From the NCBI RefSeq assembly GCF_019047785.1, contig NZ_CP077290.1:2976001-3040000 (forward strand): a stretch of 64,000 bases of DNA. Reading direction: 5' to 3'. A program made the translations under genes and the position numbers. Below are positions 10,398 through 18,241 of the stretch, piece by piece (position 1 is the stretch's first letter; every line of letters starts with the position of its first letter). The notes under the pieces were generated by a model. That model saw only the letters and a list, made by a program, of their open reading frames with translations. It did not search any database and had not been told where the DNA came from. The stretch is from Enterobacter cancerogenus (GTDB taxonomy: Bacteria; Pseudomonadota; Gammaproteobacteria; Enterobacterales; Enterobacteriaceae).

Positions 10398-10404
10398 CTA
10401 CACT
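10398..10404 (+). promoter_or_regulatory. Candidate sigma-S type -10 box for uspB
   Basis: CTACACT followed by an AT-rich ATTTAA resembles the RpoS-type extended -10 (CTAYACT). uspB is RpoS-dependent in E. coli. It lies 135 bp before the uspB start; the remaining divergent spacer contains nothing else I can name. Confidence 0.35.
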
Positions 10405-10539
10405 ATTTAATGAGCCGTTCGGATATTAAAACGCGAACCGGATCGACTTTTAGTCATTCTTTCACTGAACTGTCTGTCAGGGCATTGGGGTGCGGTAGCT
10501 CAGAAGGCTTTCTTCGTGGGCGGGCGCCGGGGAGGATGT

Positions 10540-10875
10540 ATGATTAGCACCGTCGCATTGTTTTGGGCGTTATGCGTGGTTTGCATAGTGAATATGGCGC
10601 GCTACTTCTCATCGTTACGTGCGCTATTAGTGGTACTTCGTGGTTGCGATCCGTTGCTTTATCAGTATGTGGACGGGGGAGGATTCTTCACCTCGCATGG
10701 ACAGCCCAGCAAACAGATGCGTCTGGTGGGGTATATCTATTACCAGCGCTATCGCGACCATCATGATGACGAATTTATCCGTCGCTGCGAACGCCTGCGT
10801 CGTCAGTTCATTCTGACCAGCGCCCTGTGCGGCCTGGTTGTAGTGAGTATGGTTGCACTGATGATTTGGCACTGA
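10540..10875 (+). CDS. uspB: Universal stress protein B
   Basis: 111 aa from ATG at 10540, with GGAGG at 10531-10535; in-frame codons upstream are not needed. The protein matches E. coli UspB almost throughout ([30 protein letters not shown]...). It has two membrane spans, at about 1-20 and 90-110, with a soluble stretch between ([16 protein letters not shown]...[17 protein letters not shown]). It is an inner-membrane protein of stationary phase linked to ethanol resistance in E. coli. A compact terminator follows. Confidence 0.97.
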   Translation: MISTVALFWALCVVCIVNMARYFSSLRALLVVLRGCDPLLYQYVDGGGFFTSHGQPSKQMRLVGYIYYQRYRDHHDDEFIRRCERLRRQFILTSALCGLVVVSMVALMIWH

Positions 10876-10881
10876 GCCTAA

Positions 10882-10906
10882 AAAAGGCGAGGTAAGCCTC
10901 GCCTTT
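10882..10906 (+). terminator. Rho-independent terminator after uspB (possibly bidirectional)
   Basis: The stem AAAGGCGAGG-taag-CCTCGCCTTT lies 6 bp after the uspB stop. The A-run on the left could serve transcripts arriving from the hcp unit on the opposite strand. Confidence 0.85.
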
Positions 10907-10908
10907 GT

Positions 10909-11046
10909 TCATGTGATTCTGGGTGTCATCGTAAAACAGAGCCCGGAGGCTTTTGCCTGCTCGCAGAGGATACTGACCTCACCAATATCAGTTGACTGCG
11001 TCTTCACTGTAAACACTACAAGAGGGGATTTTTTGTCAGTCCCATT
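10909..11046 (-). pseudogene. Vestigial reading frame directly behind hcp
   Basis: After the hcp stop codon the same frame stays open for 45 codons and encodes a protein-like stretch (TDKKSPLVVFTVKTQST, then DIGEVSILCEQAKASGLCF, ending TMTPRIT). There is no start codon in this frame near its beginning. An ATG overlapping the hcp stop (TAAAATGG) is in another frame and hits a stop after nine codons, just past a run of six A. A single-base slip in that A-run would join it to the open frame. This looks like the tail of a deleted or frameshifted third gene of the hcp unit. I do not recognise the peptide, and it may be chance. Confidence 0.3.
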
Positions 11047-11526
11047 TTAGTACGTGGCGCGTTCATTCCAGGCGTCACTGTAGATGACGTTTCCGTCGCA
11101 ATGCTTCCATGTGATTTTCTCATAGCGTATGAGAACCGTTTCAAGGTGTGTACCGGTGCTTGCGCCCGGAAACAGATCGGGTGTGATTGACGTTATTTTT
11201 ACACCTTCCAAAAGGATATTAAAATACTCCTGCTCAAAACCCGCCTCGTTAATCTGATACATCTTTATGGTGGCTGACTGGAGCGTCCTCCCCGTACTTA
11301 ACGCCCGGAATAAAATCGGCGTTACACGGTCAAATTCCTTCTGGAACATGACAGGCATGTGGATTCGCGTGCCCGTCAATTTTCCGGTATTTCCATCGAC
11401 GGGGATACTGACATTATGAGTGAATGATTTGAGTTCAATGGCACCTACACGCCCTGACACAAGGCAAGGTCCAACCATAGGAGAACCATTTTCATCTGTG
11501 AGAAACAAATAAGCCGGATTTGACAT
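11047..11526 (-). CDS. hcp: Hcp-family type VI secretion tube protein (orphan copy)
   Basis: 159 aa, beginning MSNPAYLFLTDENGSPMVGP and ending SDAWNERATY, the typical frame of enteric Hcp. Hcp forms hexameric rings that stack into the T6SS tube and carry small effectors in the lumen. Core features are visible: GAIELKSFTHNVSIPVDGNTGKLTG, the 'ATIKMYQINEAG' strand and the 'ITSITP...THLE...RYEKITW' region. AAGGAG precedes the ATG. It is the last intact gene of a three-gene minus-strand unit, 21 bp after the 60-aa gene. No vgrG, PAAR, tssB/C or clpV gene lies in the window, so it is an orphan copy. Base composition is lower in GC than the neighbours, suggesting acquisition. Confidence 0.92.
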   Translation of the reverse strand: MSNPAYLFLTDENGSPMVGPCLVSGRVGAIELKSFTHNVSIPVDGNTGKLTGTRIHMPVMFQKEFDRVTPILFRALSTGRTLQSATIKMYQINEAGFEQEYFNILLEGVKITSITPDLFPGASTGTHLETVLIRYEKITWKHCDGNVIYSDAWNERATY

Positions 11527-11547
11527 GAAAACTCCTTTTTATAACGT

Positions 11548-11730
11548 TCAGTCGTACTTATCGAAGCGGCCAAAAATTATCGGGTGAACAATAATAAATA
11601 CGACGATAGCAATGAATGTGAGTACTACCCAGTGATCAGGCATCAACCACAGGAACAAAGAGGCGCATGCAAAAATATAAATGGGGAATAATATATCCGT
11701 AAACAGGATGGATAGCAGACTCTTAAACAT
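11548..11730 (-). CDS. Small two-span membrane protein; candidate immunity protein
   Basis: 60 aa, MFKSLLSILFTDILFPIYIF followed by a second hydrophobic stretch (about 34-53) and a charged end, GRFDKYD. Both halves are membrane segments. Its ATG follows the stop of the upstream 254-codon gene with one base between, and AAAGGAC of that gene's end serves as ribosome site, so the two are translationally coupled. Small size, inner-membrane topology, coupling to an unknown protein and position before hcp fit an immunity protein for a membrane-acting T6SS effector. That function is inference from context; no family is recognised. Confidence 0.6.
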   Translation of the reverse strand: MFKSLLSILFTDILFPIYIFACASLFLWLMPDHWVVLTFIAIVVFIIVHPIIFGRFDKYD

Positions 11731-11731
11731 A

Positions 11732-12496
11732 TTATTTGTCCTTTAAGTCGTTATAAATCGCATCGAAATCCCTATAGAATCCCATCTGCACCTTCTTTAT
11801 GATCTCTGACAGGAAGGGCTCTAAAAAGTAATAAAGCATCTCAAGTTGGGCAGCATAGAGGATGGCGTAATAGTTGGGGTCTATTGTTTTCAAGCGACGA
11901 GCAGCAAGAGCGCACTTCTGGTCCGTGCCCATCAGCTGAAGTGCCATGACAACATGAGGTACGCGGCGTGCAAGTCGTTCAGCGACCATCTCAGAGAGGA
12001 GCTCGGTTTGTGAAAGGGATGTGGCGAGCGCCAGCGCTATTGCTAATCGCGCAGCCTTGCTTGTCGGAATAGTGTTAATAAGCCCCGCGACTGTTGAATC
12101 TGTCTTGCGAACGCGATTTTGTTTATTGCCAGTGTCAGAATCTGTTATTACACGTTCAAAATAAAGAAAGAGCATGTGTGCTATTACATTTCGATAACGG
12201 TAAATAGACACTATAGAAAGATACATTCTCTTTTCTTCTGAGATAAGCTCATCACACACATCGTAAAATCTGGGGATAAAGCATGATGAATACCAGCTAA
12301 CACGCTCCATTCCTGAGTAGATATCAGAACCGATCCCCTTTAGTGCCCTCGCTGTCCCTGCAACGCCTTGCTGCGCATAAATAGCCAGTTGCCTGTCGCT
12401 CTGAAACCTCATCTTCAAATAATCAGATGCTTGCATATTAAAGCCATCCAGATGGTGTGGTTTTAATAATGTACGCTCAAGCTTCGAGAGATTCAA
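11732..12496 (-). CDS. Unknown protein; candidate Hcp-delivered effector
   Basis: Up to 254 aa. The longest frame begins with TTG at 12496 without a clear ribosome site; ATG at 12436 (residue 21) has GGATGG seven bases upstream and would give 234 aa. No in-frame ATG lies further upstream before a stop. Features: a helical protein with amphipathic or hydrophobic segments at about 91-116, 133-165 (TSKAARLAIALALATSLSQT) and 207-233, and the sequence RNVIAH at 102-107, which fits the HEPN nuclease motif R-x4-H. It is AT-rich and coupled to a 60-aa membrane protein and hcp. By layout and size I suspect a T6SS effector, perhaps pore-forming like Serratia Ssp6 or a HEPN RNase. Homology is untested. 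Confidence 0.55.
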   Translation of the reverse strand: MNLSKLERTLLKPHHLDGFNMQASDYLKMRFQSDRQLAIYAQQGVAGTARALKGIGSDIYSGMERVSWYSSCFIPRFYDVCDELISEEKRMYLSIVSIYRYRNVIAHMLFLYFERVITDSDTGNKQNRVRKTDSTVAGLINTIPTSKAARLAIALALATSLSQTELLSEMVAERLARRVPHVVMALQLMGTDQKCALAARRLKTIDPNYYAILYAAQLEMLYYFLEPFLSEIIKKVQMGFYRDFDAIYNDLKDK

Positions 12497-12722
12497 ATTA
12501 AAGCGATTGATGTGACTATATATTTGCGTGGGGAATGGGTTTGTCCACTGTTATTTATTAAGGGTATTAAACGATAAAAATTGGCTTATCTGGAAGATAG
12601 ACGTTATCGCACTAAACAAGTTAAGTGCCAAAAATATCAACGATCAGATTAATTAGTTTTGTGAATGAACTTATCTTTTTCTCTTTGACATCTATTTTCT
12701 CTCGCTTCGTCACCGTAAGCTT

Positions 12723-12757
12723 AAAAAAAGCGGGTCAGTTTCCTGACCCGCTTTTTG
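12723..12757 (-). terminator. Rho-independent terminator of pitA
   Basis: The stem AAAGCGGGTCAG-tttc-CTGACCCGCTTT has A and T runs on both sides and lies 15 bp beyond the pitA stop. The 226 bp between it and the candidate effector gene are AT-rich; I see no gene there, and they presumably hold the promoter of the hcp unit. Confidence 0.92.
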
Positions 12758-12771
12758 TCGCTCTTAGCCGA

Positions 12772-14271
12772 TTACAGCAGCTTGAGGGAAAGCCAGTACA
12801 AACCGCCGGACAGCAGGATAGAGGCCGGCAGGGTGAATACCCAGGCCATCAGAATGTTGGTCACGGTTTTGCGCTGCAGACCGCCGCCGTCAACAATCAT
12901 GGTACCTGCCACGGACGAGGAGAGTACGTGGGTGGTTGAAACCGGCATACCGGTGTAGCTTGCCAGACCGATAGAAACTGCCGCCGTCATCTGCGCGGAC
13001 ATCCCCTGCGCATAGGTCATGCCTTTCTTACCGATCTTCTCACCGATGGTGGTCGCCACACGACGCCAGCCAATCATCGTACCGATACCCAGCGCCAGCG
13101 CGACAGCCATGATGATCCAGATTGGCGCGTACTCGATGGTGCTGAGCATATCGCCTTTCAGTTTCTTCAGCAGACGCTGGTCGTCAGCATTTACTTCCGG
13201 CAGCTTCGCCACTTTATCGGTGATGTCGGAGATGCAGAGCATGATACGGCGCAGCTGACCACGTTGTTCAACCGGCAGTTTGTCGTAACTTTCGATATCG
13301 CCCAGCATAACTTTTGCACGTTCCAGCGCGTTAATTGCGTTTGCCGGATGGCAGTGGAACTCGCCAGGTGCCGTGGTTGCGCCCGCTTCCGGAGAAGGGA
13401 TCAGCTGGTCAACGCCAGTCGCTTTCTTCAACAGCTGTGGGTGCTGCTGGAAGTAAACTTCAACGTTGTTGACCGCATCACGGGTACGGGTGATTTCGTA
13501 GCCGGAGGCATTCATGTTCACCACGAAACCTGCCGGGGCCACGCCAATCAGGACCAGCATCACCAGACCAATGCCTTTCTGACCGTCGTTCGCACCGTGT
13601 GAAAACGCCACGCCGATAGCGGAAATGATCAGGGCAATACGCGTCCAGAACGGCGGCTTTTTCTTGCCGTCTTTCTTTTCACGCTCTGCTGGCGTCAGGT
13701 GGATACGTGCGCGCTTCTTCGTGTTGCTCCAGTAGCGACGCAGGATGAAAATTAATCCCCCCGCAACCACCAGACCGACAATCGGGGAAACGATCAGCGA
13801 GGCAAAAATCCCCAGTACTTTCGGGATATTCAACGCATCAACGACGGAGGTACCGGTCATCAGGGCATTGGTTAACCCGATACCGATAATCGCGCCGATG
13901 AGGGTGTGAGAACTGGATGCAGGCAGGCCGAAATACCAGGTACCGAGGTTCCAGATAATTGCAGCAAGCAGCATTGAGAACACCATGGCAAGACCATGGC
14001 CAGAACTAACGTTAAGAAGCAGATCCGTTGGCAGCATGTGCACGATGGCATACGCAACGCTCAGTCCGCCCAGGAGGACACCAAAAAAGTTAAATACCGC
14101 CGCCATAACAACCGCCAGTTGCGATCGCATTGCGCGAGTGTAGATAACCGTTGCTACTGCGTTTGCAGTGTCGTGGAAGCCGTTGATCGCTTCGTAAAAC
14201 AGTACAAAAACCAGAGCAAGCAAGAGTAAAAGCCCGGTATGTAAATCCAGGCCAGCAAACAAATGTAGCAT
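12772..14271 (-). CDS. pitA: Low-affinity inorganic phosphate / metal-phosphate transporter
   Basis: 499 aa, same length as E. coli PitA. Proton-coupled uptake of metal-phosphate complexes (and hence Zn) across the inner membrane. The two inverted PHO4-type signatures are present: [18 protein letters not shown] in the N-half and [16 protein letters not shown] in the C-half, separated by a hydrophilic cytoplasmic loop (about 265-385) in an about ten-span protein. It is the last gene before the hcp insert; in E. coli pitA and uspB are direct neighbours, so the insert sits exactly in this junction. Confidence 0.98.
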   Translation of the reverse strand: MLHLFAGLDLHTGLLLLLALVFVLFYEAINGFHDTANAVATVIYTRAMRSQLAVVMAAVFNFFGVLLGGLSVAYAIVHMLPTDLLLNVSSGHGLAMVFSMLLAAIIWNLGTWYFGLPASSSHTLIGAIIGIGLTNALMTGTSVVDALNIPKVLGIFASLIVSPIVGLVVAGGLIFILRRYWSNTKKRARIHLTPAEREKKDGKKKPPFWTRIALIISAIGVAFSHGANDGQKGIGLVMLVLIGVAPAGFVVNMNASGYEITRTRDAVNNVEVYFQQHPQLLKKATGVDQLIPSPEAGATTAPGEFHCHPANAINALERAKVMLGDIESYDKLPVEQRGQLRRIMLCISDITDKVAKLPEVNADDQRLLKKLKGDMLSTIEYAPIWIIMAVALALGIGTMIGWRRVATTIGEKIGKKGMTYAQGMSAQMTAAVSIGLASYTGMPVSTTHVLSSSVAGTMIVDGGGLQRKTVTNILMAWVFTLPASILLSGGLYWLSLKLL

Positions 14272-14500
14272 AGGACGTTACGCCATTTTGGAGGACATGA
14301 ACGCGGCGCATTATCCAGGACAAATGCGCAACGGGCAAAGTGAAATATAGACTTTTTTTGACATACCACCTGTTTTGAGAAATGTGCCAGAAAGGTTATT
14401 CGTTAAATTTCAATGGAATGGCTTTGTAATATCTTTTTACGCTGGTGTGACCACATAGGAAACTTTACAATCCGCGGCAGTTAACGATGAGGATTTAGAC

Positions 14501-15694
14501 GTGGAAAGGTTTGATGCCGTGGTAATTGGCGCCGGTGCGGCGGGTATGTTTTGTGCGGCAATGGCCGGACAGGCGGGTCGTCGCGTGTTGCTGCTGGATA
14601 ACGGTAAAAAACCAGGCCGTAAGATCCTGATGTCGGGCGGCGGGCGCTGCAACTTTACCAACCTGTACGTTGAACCCGCGGCCTATCTGAGCCAAAACCG
14701 TCATTTTTGCAAATCGGCGCTGGCGCGGTACACCCAGTGGGATTTTATCGACCTGGTGGGCAAGCACGGCATCGCCTGGCACGAAAAGACGCTGGGACAG
14801 CTGTTCTGCGATGACTCTGCGCAGCAGATTGTCGATATGCTGGTAGCCGAGTGTGAGAAGGGCGGCGTGGTGACGCGTCTGCGCACCGAGGTGCTGGCGG
14901 TGTCCCGTGACGAGCAGGGCTATACGCTGCAGCTCAACGGTGAAACGGTTAGCGCTGACAATCTGGTGATCGCCAGCGGCGGCCTGTCGATGCCCGGTCT
15001 GGGCGCATCGCCGTTTGGCTACAAGGTGGCTGAGCAGTTCGGCCTGAAGGTGCTGCCCACGCGCGCCGGGCTGGTTCCGTTCACCCTGCATAAACCCTTG
15101 CTGGAGCAACTTCAGACGCTGTCTGGCGTCTCGGTGCCTTCGATTGTTACCGCAGAAAACGGCACGATGTTCCGCGAGAATCTACTCTTTACCCATCGCG
15201 GGTTATCAGGCCCGGCGGTGTTGCAGATCTCCAGCTACTGGCAGCCGGGTGAGTTCGTGACCGTCAATCTGCTGCCGGACTGCGATCTCGACAGCTTCCT
15301 CAGCGAGCAGCGCGCCGCGCATCCGAACCAGAGCCTGAAAAACACCCTGGCGATGCAGCTACCGAAGCGTCTGGTCGAGTGCCTGCAGCTTTTGGGGCAA
15401 ATCCCGGATGTGTCGCTCAAGCAGCTTAATGGCCGCGAGCAGCAGGCGCTGGTCGACACGCTGACCCACTGGCGCGTTCAGCCTAACGGTACCGAAGGCT
15501 ACCGCACGGCAGAAGTGACGCTTGGCGGCGTGGATACGGACGGGTTATCGTCCCGCACCATGGAGGCGCGTGACGTGAAGGGCCTCTACTTTATCGGCGA
15601 AGTGGTGGATGTCACCGGCTGGCTGGGTGGCTATAACTTCCAGTGGGCATGGTCAAGTGCCTGGGCCTGCGCGCAGGCGCTGGCCGCTGAATAA
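14501..15694 (+). CDS. yhiN: HI0933-family FAD-dependent flavoprotein YhiN
   Basis: 397 aa from a GTG start at 14501, with TGAGGA at 14487-14492; E. coli YhiN is 400 aa with the same N-terminus. The dinucleotide-binding motif GAGAAGMFCAAMAGQAG lies at 11-27, then GRKILMSGGGRCNFTN, a family signature, and the C-terminal FAD loop FIGEVVDVTGWLGGYNFQWA. Its substrate is unknown; related proteins are annotated as BaiN-like or NAD(P)/FAD-dependent oxidoreductases. It is divergent from pitA and followed 19 bp later by the TerC-like gene, probably cotranscribed. Confidence 0.95.
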   Translation: MERFDAVVIGAGAAGMFCAAMAGQAGRRVLLLDNGKKPGRKILMSGGGRCNFTNLYVEPAAYLSQNRHFCKSALARYTQWDFIDLVGKHGIAWHEKTLGQLFCDDSAQQIVDMLVAECEKGGVVTRLRTEVLAVSRDEQGYTLQLNGETVSADNLVIASGGLSMPGLGASPFGYKVAEQFGLKVLPTRAGLVPFTLHKPLLEQLQTLSGVSVPSIVTAENGTMFRENLLFTHRGLSGPAVLQISSYWQPGEFVTVNLLPDCDLDSFLSEQRAAHPNQSLKNTLAMQLPKRLVECLQLLGQIPDVSLKQLNGREQQALVDTLTHWRVQPNGTEGYRTAEVTLGGVDTDGLSSRTMEARDVKGLYFIGEVVDVTGWLGGYNFQWAWSSAWACAQALAAE

Positions 15695-15713
15695 TTTTTT
15701 TAAGGAAAGACGT

Positions 15714-16739
15714 ATGTCCTCTGCTCATCTCGGTTTCCCAACGGAAACCGTTGTTGTCTTTGTGGTGATGGCCGTTGGGGCGATGTTTATCGACCTCTTT
15801 ATGCACCGTCACGATAAACCTGTCTCACTGAAAAGCGCCGCGATGTGGTCCATCTTCTGGGTCATGATGGCGATGGCGTTCGCCGGGTTCCTGTATGTGC
15901 ATCACGGTGCGGAGATGGCGAGCCTGTTCCTGACCGGTTACGCGCTGGAAGAGGTGCTCTCCGTCGATAACCTGTTTGTGATGATGGCGATTTTTGCCTG
16001 GTTCGGCGTGCCGGATAAATACCGTCACCGCGTGCTCTACTGGGGCGTGCTGGGGGCGATTGTGTTCCGCGGGATCTTCGTTGCCATCGGCACCAGCCTG
16101 CTGAGCTTGGGGCCATACGTAGAGGTGATTTTCGCGCTGGTTGTCGGCTGGACGGCGGTCATGATGCTCAGACGCAACGAAGATAGCGATGAGGTCGAGG
16201 ACTACTCCGGCCATCTGGCCTATCGGCTGGTGAAGCGTTTTTATCCGGTCTGGCCGAAAATCAGCAGCAACAAATTTATCCTGACGCAGAAAGAGGTGGA
16301 TGCGGAGCTGGAAAAACCGGAAAACCGCGACGTCATGGTCGGGCGCGTGAAAAAGGCGAAGCGCTACGCCACGCCGCTGCTGCTCTGCGTGGCGGTGGTA
16401 GAGTTGTCCGACGTGATGTTCGCGTTTGACTCCGTTCCGGCGATCATCGCCGTGAGTCGTGAGCCGCTGATTATCTACAGCGCGATGATGTTCGCCATTC
16501 TGGGCCTGCGTACGCTCTACTTCGTGCTCGAGGCGCTGAAGCAGTACCTGGTTCATCTGGAGAAAGCGGTTGTCCTGCTGCTGTTCTTTGTGGCGTTTAA
16601 GCTGGGGCTGAATGCTACCGACCACTTCTGGCACCACGGCTACAGCATTGGCGCGACGGCCAGCCTGTTCGTGGTATTGGGCGTGCTGGCGCTGGGGATT
16701 ATTGCGAGCGTGATGTTCCCGGGAAAACGTGAAGCCTGA
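15714..16739 (+). CDS. TerC/Alx-family integral membrane protein (solo terC)
   Basis: 341 aa from ATG at 15714, with AAGGA eight bases upstream; the frame extends upstream into yhiN but without support. It has about nine hydrophobic segments, and the TerC hallmarks EEVLSVDNLFVMMAIFAWF and VELSDVMFAFDSVPAI carry the conserved acidic residues thought to bind metal. As I recall them, plasmid TerC proteins begin similarly (GFPTETVVVFV). TerC belongs to tellurite-resistance operons and Alx relatives act in manganese homeostasis, but no terABDEZ genes are nearby, so tellurite resistance should not be assumed. Not present after yhiN in E. coli K-12. Confidence 0.9.
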   Translation: MSSAHLGFPTETVVVFVVMAVGAMFIDLFMHRHDKPVSLKSAAMWSIFWVMMAMAFAGFLYVHHGAEMASLFLTGYALEEVLSVDNLFVMMAIFAWFGVPDKYRHRVLYWGVLGAIVFRGIFVAIGTSLLSLGPYVEVIFALVVGWTAVMMLRRNEDSDEVEDYSGHLAYRLVKRFYPVWPKISSNKFILTQKEVDAELEKPENRDVMVGRVKKAKRYATPLLLCVAVVELSDVMFAFDSVPAIIAVSREPLIIYSAMMFAILGLRTLYFVLEALKQYLVHLEKAVVLLLFFVAFKLGLNATDHFWHHGYSIGATASLFVVLGVLALGIIASVMFPGKREA

Positions 16740-16745
16740 TGTTTG

Positions 16746-16800
16746 CTTACCCGGCCTGCGATGCTAACGTAGGCCGGGTAAGGCGCAGCCGCCACCCGGC
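16746..16800. repeat. REP-like element pair
   Basis: TTACCCGGCCTGC, then a spacer, then GTAGGCCGGGTAAGGCG and CAGCCGCCACCCGGC. Located between the convergent 3' ends of the TerC-like and HAD genes. Same family as 9733-9810. Confidence 0.85.
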
Positions 16801-16808
16801 GTCAAAGA

Positions 16809-17468
16809 TTACTTGATCGGCGAATTGCGACGCTTGCGCGGGTGATGGAAATGCCGCCAGTGCGGGTCCTGGGCGGCCGCCAGCAGTTCGTGGTCGCCAC
16901 GGGTATCGCCCCAGGCTCGCAGGTGGTAGTCGCTCAGGTTGCCATACACTTTTTCCAGGCGCGCGACCTTCTGCGCACAGCGGCAGTTATGCCCGGTGAT
17001 CCGCCCGGTCAGCTTGCCGTCTTTCACTTCAAGCTGAGTACCAATCAACTTAATGCCGAGCTTGTCCGCCCACGGCTGCAGCACCAGGGCCGGAGACGCC
17101 GAGCAAATGGTCACTTCCGCACCCGAATTGACCTCTGCTGCCACGGCCATCACCCCTTCCGGGCGCATCAGCTTGTTCCAGTATTTTTCGCAAAACGCTT
17201 CCGCCTGCTGGCGTAACCAGCGCTCATCCACCCCCGTCAGGAACGTCCTGATGAGCACCTCTTTCAGCTCATCACGCGTTAACCTGCGGCGTACACAGTG
17301 AAGCGTAGGAAGCGCCATCCGTACCAGGCGGCCCGCGAAGTAACGCTTGCCAAACGCGAAACGCAGGAAGGGGATAAAGCTGTCGTGGTGCGTCAATGTT
17401 CCATCAAAGTCAAAGACTGAGAGGACGCTGGACTTGGCTACGGCCTCGTCGGCAATCATATTGGTCAT
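16809..17468 (-). CDS. HAD-IB family phosphatase (SerB-like)
   Basis: 219 aa. Motif I VFDFDGTLTHHDS (DFDGT at 20-24) supplies the nucleophile and acid Asp; motif II lies in ICSASPALVL; motif IV is AWGDTRGDHELL. The helical cap between motifs I and II (RFAFGKRYFAGRLVRMALPTL...) is the subfamily IB arrangement seen in phosphoserine-phosphatase-like enzymes such as CicA/YfhB types. It probably hydrolyses a small phosphomonoester or phosphoryl-lipid; the substrate cannot be told from sequence. The start is the first of two nearby ATGs, neither with a strong ribosome site. Confidence 0.88.
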   Translation of the reverse strand: MTNMIADEAVAKSSVLSVFDFDGTLTHHDSFIPFLRFAFGKRYFAGRLVRMALPTLHCVRRRLTRDELKEVLIRTFLTGVDERWLRQQAEAFCEKYWNKLMRPEGVMAVAAEVNSGAEVTICSASPALVLQPWADKLGIKLIGTQLEVKDGKLTGRITGHNCRCAQKVARLEKVYGNLSDYHLRAWGDTRGDHELLAAAQDPHWRHFHHPRKRRNSPIK

Positions 17469-17708
17469 AAATACGTCTTAACTGAAATACACATTCTGCT
17501 CATTAGTTTACCTGTTTTAACGCCACAGTCCGTAAACCACACGCCTTTTTTTCTCGATCTTGCGACATGGCAAGCCTGTCCGAAATTGGATCCGATAAAC
17601 ATTGGGTAAAAAGTGAGCCGTCTATATTATCGCCGCATCGAAAGATATTTTCAGGGGGTCGTTGGCCTCCACGCGTAAGGAAAAAATCACTCACTGCTGC
17701 TTTTGGTT

Positions 17709-18236
17709 ATGAATTTTAAACATCTTATTTCAGTACTCTCGTTAACCTTTGCTTCGTTTTCGGCCTTCAGTTTTCAGTTGCCTGCGTCAATGCTCTTGCC
17801 GCACAGCCCGTTTGCGGCGTCATCCGCCCGTGCGGCGCTGGTTCATCAGGCGTCAGGGCCGCTACGTTCCCGAATTATCGATCAATACCAGAAATGGAAA
17901 GGGACACAGTATCGGTGGGGGGGCACGACGCATCGCGGGGTGGATTGCTCGGCACTGATGCAGCATCTGTTCAGCGACGCGGCGCATCTCACGCTGCCGC
18001 GCACGACCGGGGAACAGATCCAGCGTGGCGTGCAGGTGGCGCAATACCGCCTGAAAGCCGGCGATCTGGTTTTCTTCCAGACCGGGCCGCACCGCCGACA
18101 CGTTGGGGTATACATTGGCAACAGCCAGTTTATTCACGCCTCAAGCAGCCAGGGGGTGACAGTTTCCACCCTGACCGACAACTACTGGCAGGATCGCTAC
18201 ATTACCGCCCGCCGGGTGGCGGGCAGCCTGTCCTGA
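17709..18236 (+). CDS. Exported NlpC/P60 peptidoglycan endopeptidase
   Basis: 175 aa. The N-terminus MNFKHLISVLSLTFASFSAFSF is a signal peptide without a lipobox cysteine, so a soluble periplasmic enzyme is likely, unlike lipoprotein NlpC/MepS. The NlpC/P60 fold is complete: Cys80 in HRGVDCSALMQ, His131 in RRHVGVYIG and His143 in QFIHASSSQG form the catalytic triad. Expected activity is cleavage of the D-Glu (gamma)-mDAP bond in wall peptides. ATG at 17709 is used; the nearest AAGGA is about 30 bases upstream, so initiation appears weak. The 240-bp upstream gap holds a TATATTAT box that may be a -10. Confidence 0.88.
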   Translation: MNFKHLISVLSLTFASFSAFSFQLPASMLLPHSPFAASSARAALVHQASGPLRSRIIDQYQKWKGTQYRWGGTTHRGVDCSALMQHLFSDAAHLTLPRTTGEQIQRGVQVAQYRLKAGDLVFFQTGPHRRHVGVYIGNSQFIHASSSQGVTVSTLTDNYWQDRYITARRVAGSLS

Positions 18237-18241
18237 CGGCT

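Noticed and set aside
12625..12939. 104-codon plus-strand frame entering the 3' end of pitA
   Set aside because: It runs through the pitA terminator and antisense to pitA; start lies in AT-rich non-coding DNA.
17503..17694. 63-codon minus-strand frame upstream of the NlpC/P60 gene
   Set aside because: No ribosome site, no recognisable features, and it covers the probable promoter region of the neighbouring gene.
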